From NCBI GenBank assembly GCA_018651445.1, contig JABIDZ010000021.1:1-20590 (forward strand): a stretch of 20,590 nt of DNA, given 5' to 3'. The notes under the pieces were generated by a model. It saw only the letters and a list, made by a program, of their open reading frames with translations, did not search any database and was not told where the DNA came from. Positions 8,278 through 14,255 of this stretch are shown here, in pieces. The stretch is from Candidatus Iainarchaeum sp. (GTDB lineage Archaea > Iainarchaeota > Iainarchaeia > Iainarchaeales > JAAZKV01). How positions within the stretch are numbered: the first letter of the stretch is position 1; every line of letters begins with the position of its first letter. Position numbers and translations under genes: made by a program.

Positions 8278-8347
8278 CTAACCACATATTATTTACATCA
8301 CACTGCTTTATATTTATTGCCCGCAAAAAGTCATTAGTGGTTAGATG
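8275..8347. promoter_or_regulatory. Divergent promoter region with 11-bp inverted repeat at both start codons
   Basis: A strong TATA element CTTTATATTTATT (about 8306-8318) lies about 30 nt before the tatD-like ATG and, read on the other strand, about 35 nt before the PLD ATG. Both genes begin with the same 11 bases GTGGTTAGATG (8337-8347 on plus; 8285-8275 on minus), forming a perfect inverted repeat around the promoter. No Shine-Dalgarno site is present on either side. Confidence 0.55.
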
Positions 8348-9091
8348 CTAATAGATGTACACGCACATTTGGACATGGTTTCCAAAAAAGACTTAGAATC
8401 CGTGATTAACGAAGCAACAAAAAATAAGATTGGCAAAGTTATTTCTTGTGCTACTTCTTTTGTTTCAAACAAAAAAAATATAGAACTTGCTAAAACTTAT
8501 GATTCCGTAGACGCAGGAATCGGGTTGTATCCGTTAGATGCGCAAGAGTTAAGCGAAAACGAATTAGAACATGCATTTGAATTTTTTGAAACCAAAGTTA
8601 AAACCGCAATTGCTATTGGCGAAGTTGGTTTAGATTATAAATACGCTAAAAGTGAAGCTGAAAAAGAAAAACAACAAGATGTTTTTAGGCAATTTATTTT
8701 GTTTGCAAAAAGATTTGACAAACCTTTGATTGTACATTCAAGATATGCACAAAGAGATGTTCTAAGGTTACTAGAAGAAGAAAAAGCTAACAAGGTTTTG
8801 TTACATAGTTTTGTTGACTCACAAAAGTTAATGAACCGTGCATTTGACAATGATTTTTTTGTTAGCGTTGGATTAAATGTTCTTGAAAACGAGTTAGTAC
8901 AAGAACGAGTAAAGAACTTTCCATTAAATAGTTTGTTACTCGAAACTGATTCTCCAATTCGTTTTAGTGGAGAACGTGCAATGCCAAAAGATATTTTGCG
9001 AGTGGCTAATAAAGTAGCAGAACTTAAAGGGATTACGCTAGAACAAGTTGAAGAACAATTAGAAAAAAACTTCAAAACGCTTTTTGGATAG
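8345..9091 (+). CDS. TatD-family metal-dependent nuclease
   Basis: 248 residues, normal length for TatD. The amidohydrolase-type TIM-barrel metal ligands are all present: HAH (H6, H8) near the start, E93 in GEVGLDY, H131 in IVHSR, H154 in LLHSF and D202 in LLETDSP. Family members are 3'-5' DNA exonucleases or D-aminoacyl-tRNA deacylase-like enzymes; DNA repair is the usual assignment. A TATA box about 30 nt upstream supports the start. It is divergently paired with a PLD-family nuclease. Confidence 0.93.
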   Translation: MLIDVHAHLDMVSKKDLESVINEATKNKIGKVISCATSFVSNKKNIELAKTYDSVDAGIGLYPLDAQELSENELEHAFEFFETKVKTAIAIGEVGLDYKYAKSEAEKEKQQDVFRQFILFAKRFDKPLIVHSRYAQRDVLRLLEEEKANKVLLHSFVDSQKLMNRAFDNDFFVSVGLNVLENELVQERVKNFPLNSLLLETDSPIRFSGERAMPKDILRVANKVAELKGITLEQVEEQLEKNFKTLFG

Positions 9092-9103
9092 TTTTTAGAG
9101 AGG

Positions 9104-9112
9104 ATTTAAAAG
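9104..9112 (+). promoter_or_regulatory. TATA box for the structured leader at 9135
   Basis: ATTTAAAAG lies just after the tatD stop. Twenty-six bases downstream of its centre is about 9134, which is the first base of the hairpin pair. Confidence 0.5.
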
Positions 9113-9134
9113 CTTTTCAGAAGCAAAGATTTCT

Positions 9135-9190
9135 GTGAACTTAACAAAGTTCACGTACCCGTTAACGAAAATTCTGTAACAACAGAATTT
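9135..9190 (+). promoter_or_regulatory. Two tandem perfect hairpins with identical AACA loops in the 5' leader
   Basis: Hairpin 1 (9135-9154) has arms GTGAACTT and AAGTTCAC; hairpin 2 (9169-9190) has arms AAATTCTGT and ACAGAATTT. Both close a loop AACA, and no mismatch occurs in 8 and 9 bp. Between them is the palindrome CGTTAACG. Neither is followed by a T tract, so they do not look like a terminator; they fill the predicted leader of the gene at 9206. Confidence 0.7.
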
Positions 9191-9205
9191 GGGTTATGTG
9201 ATAAA

Positions 9206-9685
9206 ATGATTATTGAAGTTTTAGCAGGGATTGCCGTAGTACTAGTTGCAGGGCATGTATTGATTACTTTCGTCGGAAAAAACGATAAATATCATAAACA
9301 AAATCACAAGTGGAAAGTACATAATGCTGAAGTTGTTAACCCGGTTGTTGTTAGCGAACGCACGGTTGTTCACGAAACTAATGAACAAGAATTTTTGAAT
9401 TATGGAAAAGTAATTGCTAATGAACAAAAAATAAAGGTTTTGAATCAACGACTAGGTAATTTAGAACACACCACGGCAACTATTGCAAAGACACAAGTTG
9501 AATCTTTCCCTATCGAAGAAGGAAAAGTAGATATTGAAAAATTTGATTTTAGAATAAAAGTTTTAGAACAACAAATAGATGATATACAAAATCCTAAACC
9601 AAAACCGGATACTTTCTACGGACAAAAAAACGATCCAATGGAAGCAACAATACAATCATTAGTTTTTAATTCTAAGAAAAAATAA
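9206..9685 (+). CDS. Hypothetical N-terminally membrane-anchored coiled-coil protein
   Basis: 159 residues, not recognised. One N-terminal transmembrane helix (about 4-23, MIIEVLAGIAVVLVAGHVLI) is followed by a basic linker, a region predicted to form coiled coil (about 75-95 and 110-128, heptad-like VLNQRLGNLE and IKVLEQQIDDI) and a Pro/Lys-rich tail. There is no signal-peptidase site, so the helix is probably an anchor. The start is fixed by GTGAT (9198-9202) 3 nt before the ATG. It is preceded by an unusual double-hairpin leader and followed 17 bases later by a YkgJ-like gene. Confidence 0.75.
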   Translation: MIIEVLAGIAVVLVAGHVLITFVGKNDKYHKQNHKWKVHNAEVVNPVVVSERTVVHETNEQEFLNYGKVIANEQKIKVLNQRLGNLEHTTATIAKTQVESFPIEEGKVDIEKFDFRIKVLEQQIDDIQNPKPKPDTFYGQKNDPMEATIQSLVFNSKKK

Positions 9686-9702
9686 ATAAAATAGTGAGCA
9701 AA

Positions 9703-10083
9703 ATGAAGATCCCCAAACACAAAAACCCTTGTTTTGACTGCGGAGCACTTTGTTGCAAAGGAGTTGCGGTCCCTATTAGTACACCAAGAAGTAAAAGCGA
9801 TTGGGACGAGATTCGATGGTTGGTTGCACATGAGCGCGTACAAGTATTCAAAGACCATGAAAATGATTGGTTAGTAGAATTCATGACTCCTTGTGAAAAA
9901 TTAGATGAAAAAGATGCATGTAAAGTTTATTCTATTCGACCAAAGATTTGTCGTGACCACGAACATGATGAATGTGTAAAGAACGGAGAAGAAGCTTATC
10001 ACAAAATTATTTTCAGACACTTAGAAGACGTTGATGCATACCTCGCAAAAAGAGAACTTAAAAAACTAAAACGGAAAAAATAA
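9703..10083 (+). CDS. YkgJ-family cysteine-cluster (metal-binding) protein
   Basis: 126 residues from the ATG at 9703; a GTG at 9694 is in frame, but its GTGAG looks like the ribosome binding site for the ATG. The CxxCxxxCC cluster (C10, C13, C17, C18) and the later cysteines in TPCEKL, DACKVYSIRPKICRDH and DEC are the signature of the YkgJ/CxxCxxCC family, proposed to bind Zn or an Fe-S cluster. Biochemical function in this family is poorly known. The stop codon directly abuts the stop of the convergent xth gene (0 bases between). Confidence 0.85.
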   Translation: MKIPKHKNPCFDCGALCCKGVAVPISTPRSKSDWDEIRWLVAHERVQVFKDHENDWLVEFMTPCEKLDEKDACKVYSIRPKICRDHEHDECVKNGEEAYHKIIFRHLEDVDAYLAKRELKKLKRKK

Positions 10084-10857
10084 CTATTTTGCATCCAATT
10101 CAAGTTCAATTGGACAATGATCTGAATCTTCTACGTTTGCAAGTATTTCGGACGAAACAATTTTCTTTTCTAGTTCTTTACTCGCAACAAAATAATCTAA
10201 CCGCCAACCAATATTTCTTGCGCGACAATTGAATCGATACGCCCACCACGTGTAATTGCCACCCTCTTGATTAAACATTCTAAAAGTATCTAGATAACCT
10301 TTATCTAATTGTTCTGTGAACGAAGTTCTTTCTTCAATTGAAAAACCTGGATTTTCAGTATTCTGTTTTGGATTAGATAAATCAATTTCTTTGTGCGCAA
10401 CGTTTAAGTCCCCACAAAAAATAACTGGTTTCTTTTTACGAAGATTTTCACAATGCTTGATTAATTGTTCATTGAACTCTAGTTTTTCTGCTAAACGAAG
10501 AAGACCGTGCTTTGAATTTGGAGAATAAACATTTACTAAATAAAAATCTGCAAGTTCAAAGGTTTGTACGCGACCCTCATCATCAAATAGTTTCATTCCA
10601 AAACCTTTTTGTACACTCAAAGGTTCTATTCGCGAGATTATCGCAGTTCCAGAATAACCTTTTCGTTCAGCTCCATTCCAATACGTTTTATAACCGCTAA
10701 ACGAACCAATCGCTCTTATCTCATCAGGCGTGTCATCATCGTGAACCTTTATTTCTTGTAAACAATAAATGTCTGCACCTGATTTATTAAAAAATTCTAG
10801 AAAGTCTTTTCGCATTACTGCTCTTATTCCATTAACATTCCAAGAAATTATCTTCAT
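10084..10857 (-). CDS. xth: Exodeoxyribonuclease III / AP endonuclease
   Basis: 257 residues from MKIISWNVNG, the normal family N-terminus; the in-frame ATG 12 codons upstream adds only an atypical extension. Catalytic positions are all visible: N7, E35 in LQEIK, Y111-SPNS, D150 and N152 in CGDLNVAH, and D246/H247 in SDHCP, with GWRLDYF before them. It cleaves at abasic sites and removes 3'-blocking groups in base excision repair. The gene follows the glycosyltransferase by 32 bases; a TATA-like TTTTAA lies inside that gene's end about 26 nt upstream, so it may be read both from the operon and from its own promoter. Confidence 0.93.
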   Translation of the reverse strand: MKIISWNVNGIRAVMRKDFLEFFNKSGADIYCLQEIKVHDDDTPDEIRAIGSFSGYKTYWNGAERKGYSGTAIISRIEPLSVQKGFGMKLFDDEGRVQTFELADFYLVNVYSPNSKHGLLRLAEKLEFNEQLIKHCENLRKKKPVIFCGDLNVAHKEIDLSNPKQNTENPGFSIEERTSFTEQLDKGYLDTFRMFNQEGGNYTWWAYRFNCRARNIGWRLDYFVASKELEKKIVSSEILANVEDSDHCPIELELDAK

Positions 10858-10889
10858 AACAGAAATAAAGTGAAAGAAGTTAAAAGGCT

Positions 10890-12344
10890 TCACTTATGTG
10901 CACGTCTTCTAATGATCCCACGCGTTAATTTTAGATCAATTATTTTGTGAGCAAAATTTTCTCTTAAAATATCAAGATTCATATTAACCCAAATCTTTCT
11001 TTTTCGATTATTCTTTAGAATATCGATTGTTTCTTTTATTTTATCTTGTTGTATCTCAAATTTATCAAGAGCAATTAATTTGAAATTGTACTTTTCTATA
11101 TCACTACAAAAAACAGGATACGTGTAAACAACGGGGATTAAACCAGATGCTAGAACTTCTAGCAAGTTATTTCCAAACCCTTCTATTTCACTAAAATATG
11201 TTGAGAAACCACCTAACTTTGCAAATATTCTAGGATACTCTTCAAATTTAATATCGGTTTTTTTGTAATAATCTTCAGCGAATTCTAGAAACACTTGTTG
11301 ATCTGGAAATTTCTTTTTTAGAGCCAAATATTTTCGACGCAATTGTTGTTTAGACCCGTCTTTATCATCATTTCCTGAAATAAAAAAGAACAAAGACTTC
11401 TTTTTCTTTCTCCGCTTATTTGTTTCGGCTAATAATTCAAAACAATATTCTAATGCAAAATCTATTCTCTTTCGTTTAACTATCCTTGTGTGTTGCAAAC
11501 AAAACAAAGTGTCTTTTAGAGATGTGTTCTGTTCGATTAAATATTCTTCTAGAGAAAAATCTCTTAAGAATTTAACAAAACCATCTTTTTCTTTTTTTAG
11601 ATCATTAAAACTCTCAATGAAAGTATCGGTTGTGTTGTAAATAACATCGTTGTTCATTGAAATATTTTCAAAAAAATCTTTCTTCATTTTTCCAAGTTGC
11701 AAAAAGTACTTTTCTGCTATTCTAAATTGTCCACTATTAATGAAAAAGATGTATTCGGGATATGGCCCTGGAATGCCTTGTAATAAATAACGTTCAATAT
11801 CTTGTGGTGGGTTTGCAAAATGTTCTCTTTCCATGTGTGAGTCGTGCCACCACAATAAGTACTTTGGAGTTTTTTGTTTTCTTTGTAATCTGTTTCTATA
11901 AAACCTTGAGAGTGCAACTGCTAAAATAAAATTTACTGGATGACACGTATTATGTGCAAGGATTACATCAATTTTATTTTTTTCTACAAAGTCTTCGATT
12001 ATTTGAACTGCATCTCGCAATTCATTTTCTATTCGCTCACTTATATGCCCGCCAAAACCATGTTTGAATTTTTGTGTTGCTAATCGGTTACCATTAAAAC
12101 CATCTAAGAACAAATTGTTTGTAGTAATGTTTTTGTCTTTCTTACCACTTTTACCTACCAGATAAAAAATATTTTCTTTTGGGATTTTCATGTCATTAAT
12201 CATTACGCTTTCTATTTGTTTCATTACGATTGATACGCCATCAGGCAAACCAAATCGTGCATGTAGCATTGCATAGCGAAGTTTTGGTATATCTTTCTTA
12301 TGATATTTTTTGTAAACTACATCTGGTAAAGTACTTGAAGGCAT
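10890..12344 (-). CDS. GT-B glycosyltransferase, GT4-like
   Basis: 484 residues. The C-terminal domain has the retaining GT4 donor-site signature EGFGNNLLEVLASGLIPVV (E-x7-E), and the N-terminus has the glycine-containing acceptor-side start FGLPDGVSIV. A WWHDSH segment and several Lys-rich helices lie in between; no transmembrane segment is seen, so it is probably cytosolic or peripherally bound. Family members transfer an activated sugar to lipid, protein glycan or a small acceptor; the substrate here is unknown. It has a TATA box 27 nt upstream and a leaderless ATG, and it precedes xth on the same strand. Confidence 0.85.
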   Translation of the reverse strand: MPSSTLPDVVYKKYHKKDIPKLRYAMLHARFGLPDGVSIVMKQIESVMINDMKIPKENIFYLVGKSGKKDKNITTNNLFLDGFNGNRLATQKFKHGFGGHISERIENELRDAVQIIEDFVEKNKIDVILAHNTCHPVNFILAVALSRFYRNRLQRKQKTPKYLLWWHDSHMEREHFANPPQDIERYLLQGIPGPYPEYIFFINSGQFRIAEKYFLQLGKMKKDFFENISMNNDVIYNTTDTFIESFNDLKKEKDGFVKFLRDFSLEEYLIEQNTSLKDTLFCLQHTRIVKRKRIDFALEYCFELLAETNKRRKKKKSLFFFISGNDDKDGSKQQLRRKYLALKKKFPDQQVFLEFAEDYYKKTDIKFEEYPRIFAKLGGFSTYFSEIEGFGNNLLEVLASGLIPVVYTYPVFCSDIEKYNFKLIALDKFEIQQDKIKETIDILKNNRKRKIWVNMNLDILRENFAHKIIDLKLTRGIIRRRAHK

Positions 12345-12365
12345 TAAATGTTTAGATGTGCTAAC

Positions 12366-12376
12366 TTTTATAAATT
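12366..12376 (-). promoter_or_regulatory. TATA box for the glycosyltransferase
   Basis: AATTTATAAAA on the minus strand is centred 27 nt before the ATG at 12344, fitting a leaderless transcript. Confidence 0.6.
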
Positions 12377-12397
12377 CTTTTTCATTTTTATGAAAAT

Positions 12398-12456
12398 TGT
12401 CCGAAAAAAGCCTTTTGCTTTTTTGGACACATAAAATCTTTGATTTTATACTGTCC
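12398..12456 (-). terminator. Compound hairpin/terminator region after mazG with alternative pairing
   Basis: On the minus strand three 5-base blocks GGACA, TGTCC and GGACA alternate with two hairpins: ATAAAATC/GATTTTAT (loop AAA) and AAAAAAGC/GCTTTTTT (loop AAAAG). The second ends in a six-T run and is the likely terminator for the MazG transcript. The middle TGTCC (12425-12429 on plus as GGACA) can pair with either flank but not both. The region lies upstream of the glycosyltransferase TATA box. Confidence 0.55.
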
Positions 12457-12477
12457 TAGAATAAGTGTGTTTTTAAT

Positions 12478-12834
12478 TCACTCTTCGTTCCAGTCTCGCA
12501 TTTCACCATTTCTTTGAATGTGCTTTAATTTGAATTCGCCGTCTTTGAATCGCTTACTTAATTTTTCTTGGTTTTCTTTGAAAATATCTTCCATTTTCCA
12601 ACCAAAATGATTACAAATTGCACCAATATACCACAACGTATCACCAAGGTTTTCTCTTATTCCGTCTGTTTTGTCATTCTCATGAAAAACCGTTTTCTTT
12701 ATACAAGACGCAACGTCCGCAGCTTCCCCGGTAATCCCTAAACCCCAATTACAAATAGACATATTAGGATCTTTGTCAGGACGCATAATCGTTTTCACAA
12801 ACGCCTGGTATTTTTCTAAAAATTCTTCTGCCAT
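12478..12834 (-). CDS. MazG-like nucleotide pyrophosphohydrolase
   Basis: 118 residues, a single all-alpha MazG-type domain. It would hydrolyse NTP or dNTP to the monophosphate and pyrophosphate, cleaning the nucleotide pool. The family layout is visible: GLGITGEAADVASCIKK, FHENDK, then RENLGDTLWYIGA. Acidic candidates are E37, D40, E61 and D65; compared with the usual GEAGE and EELGD, the second acid of the first helix is Asp and the Glu next to LGD is Asn. A GGTGAT site (12838-12843) 3 nt before ATG fixes the start. It follows the HAD gene by 49 bases on the same strand. Confidence 0.85.
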   Translation of the reverse strand: MAEEFLEKYQAFVKTIMRPDKDPNMSICNWGLGITGEAADVASCIKKTVFHENDKTDGIRENLGDTLWYIGAICNHFGWKMEDIFKENQEKLSKRFKDGEFKLKHIQRNGEMRDWNEE

Positions 12835-12883
12835 GTTATCACCAAGATAAAAAAGAACGGAAAAGTTAAAAAAATGGTTTGGA

Positions 12884-13573
12884 TTATTTTCGCCTAGTGG
12901 TTTTCTTGCGTGTTGTTTTCTTTACACGAATACGTTTCAATTTCGCTTCCGAAACTTGTTTTTCTCTAATCAATCGAGTCAAGAGCCCTCTGACGGTTTG
13001 CATATGCAATTGTCCTTTTTCTCGCCCTAATTGCCAACCATAAGTAACCCCAATAAATTTCACACCGGCTTTTCTAGCACTTTCTTTATCACTTCTGGTG
13101 TCCCCAACAAATAACATTTCTGATTTTTTTAATCCACGTTTTTTTGCAAAATCGTTAACCGCGTCGACCTTGCTTGCATGCGACCCCTTATCATAAACGG
13201 CATCAAACAAATCAAAACTTTTCCCAAGCGCCTGTTTTACATTTGCATGAAAATTTGATGTCGCAATTGCCAATGCAAAACCTTCTTTTTTTAATGCGAC
13301 TAAAAGTTCAGGAACCCCTGGAAATGGTTTTGGAAAATATTTTTTACTAAATGTTTTTGTATATATGTTCATTATTTCTGGGATTATTGCTTCAGGAAAC
13401 CCCGCACGCCTTAAAAAATTATCCATCGGTGTCGCAGCAATACGTTTTCCATCACCCGGTTTTGGAAGTTTTAAACCAATCTTAAATTTTTCATTCATAT
13501 CTCTACAAAATTGAACATGTGGTTCAAGTGAATCAACCAATACGCCATCAACATCAAAAACAATAGCTTTCAT
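12884..13573 (-). CDS. HAD-superfamily hydrolase, phosphoglycolate-phosphatase-like
   Basis: 229 residues. The four HAD motifs are present: D7-x-D9 in FDVDGVLVD, T105/S106 in AIATSN, K135, and GDTRSD (D158, D162). A helical cap (about 16-85) places it in subfamily I with the phosphoglycolate phosphatase/beta-phosphoglucomutase branch; the substrate cannot be read from sequence. The C-terminus is an extra Lys/Arg-rich tail (about 205-229, RIRVKKTTRKKTTRRK) not usual for the family, which might bind nucleic acid. A TATA box about 24 nt upstream gives a leaderless start. Confidence 0.88.
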   Translation of the reverse strand: MKAIVFDVDGVLVDSLEPHVQFCRDMNEKFKIGLKLPKPGDGKRIAATPMDNFLRRAGFPEAIIPEIMNIYTKTFSKKYFPKPFPGVPELLVALKKEGFALAIATSNFHANVKQALGKSFDLFDAVYDKGSHASKVDAVNDFAKKRGLKKSEMLFVGDTRSDKESARKAGVKFIGVTYGWQLGREKGQLHMQTVRGLLTRLIREKQVSEAKLKRIRVKKTTRKKTTRRK

Positions 13574-13591
13574 ATAAAATGTATCAATCTA

Positions 13592-13602
13592 ACATATATA
13601 AT
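13592..13602 (-). promoter_or_regulatory. TATA box for the HAD hydrolase
   Basis: ATTATATATGT on the minus strand is centred about 24 nt before the ATG at 13573, in the divergent region shared with the J-domain gene. Confidence 0.55.
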
Positions 13603-13631
13603 CCTTTCTTGAAAAAATCGAAAAAAAGAAG

Positions 13632-13640
13632 CTTTATTAG
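13632..13640 (+). promoter_or_regulatory. TATA box that decides the J-domain gene start
   Basis: CTTTATTAG is centred 27 nt before the ATG at 13663. The alternative ATG at 13579 has no such element and lies only 5 bases from the divergent HAD start. Confidence 0.45.
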
Positions 13641-13662
13641 AGCTTGTTTAAGGAAATTATTC

Positions 13663-14202
13663 ATGGAAGTAGTTACAATCAAAGGACATAAGATAAATTT
13701 TATGCCAACAAGAGCCTCACATAATAGACGCGCATTACAATTCAAAAATAATATAATTACAGCTCTTGGAAAAATTGGCACAAAACGAGACGATGTAGAA
13801 ATTGAATTAAACGGTTTTTGTGGAAGAGAATCAAAATCAAGCATAACCTGGTATTTTAATGGACACAGATTATATTATGAACTTGCTTTGAAACGAACTT
13901 TTGTAGATAATTTGTTTATTATTTCAAAAATAATCGGAAACGAAATTGAATTAGTTTTACAAGAACAAAAACCTCTTGAAGAATTTTTAGCAGAATTTGT
14001 TGAAGATGAAGATGTACATGATGATCGAGCAAAAGCACGAGAATTCTTTGAACTCAAAACCGACCATAAAGACATTGACACAATAAATAAAAGATATAAA
14101 GAACTTGCTAAAACATTACATCCAGACATGCCAACCGGAGATGTGGAAGAATTCAAAAAACTAAATCACCACCACAAAATACTAAAAAGAGAACTTGCTT
14201 AA
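13663..14202 (+). CDS. Protein with C-terminal J-domain
   Basis: 179 residues from the ATG at 13663, preferred because a TATA box lies 27 nt upstream; the frame is open back to an ATG at 13579, which would add a 28-residue basic stretch. The C-terminus (about 126-178) is a J-domain: helix II INKRYKELAKTLHPD with the HPD triad (153-155), a short loop and helix III FKKLNHHHKILKREL. J-domains stimulate ATP hydrolysis by Hsp70 (DnaK). Residues 1-110 form a separate, unrecognised domain (basic, mixed alpha/beta), probably the part that chooses the client. The acidic linker EDEDVHDD joins the two. No dnaK or grpE is in the window. Confidence 0.75.
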   Translation: MEVVTIKGHKINFMPTRASHNRRALQFKNNIITALGKIGTKRDDVEIELNGFCGRESKSSITWYFNGHRLYYELALKRTFVDNLFIISKIIGNEIELVLQEQKPLEEFLAEFVEDEDVHDDRAKAREFFELKTDHKDIDTINKRYKELAKTLHPDMPTGDVEEFKKLNHHHKILKRELA

Positions 14203-14223
14203 CATCGTTTAAAAAAATAGAAA

Positions 14224-14245
14224 AAGAGGGAAATTAATCCCTCTT
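14224..14245. terminator. Bidirectional terminator hairpin between J-domain gene and ppdK
   Basis: Perfect 8-bp stem AAGAGGGA / TCCCTCTT with loop AATTAA, flanked by an A run on the left, which reads as a T run for the ppdK transcript. It sits in the 53-base convergent gap and can serve both genes. Confidence 0.65.
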
Positions 14246-14255
14246 CAAATTATAT

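Noticed and set aside
9135..9190. CRISPR-like or direct-repeat array.
   Set aside because: Only two units, different stem sequences, and no spacer pattern; they are hairpins, not repeats.
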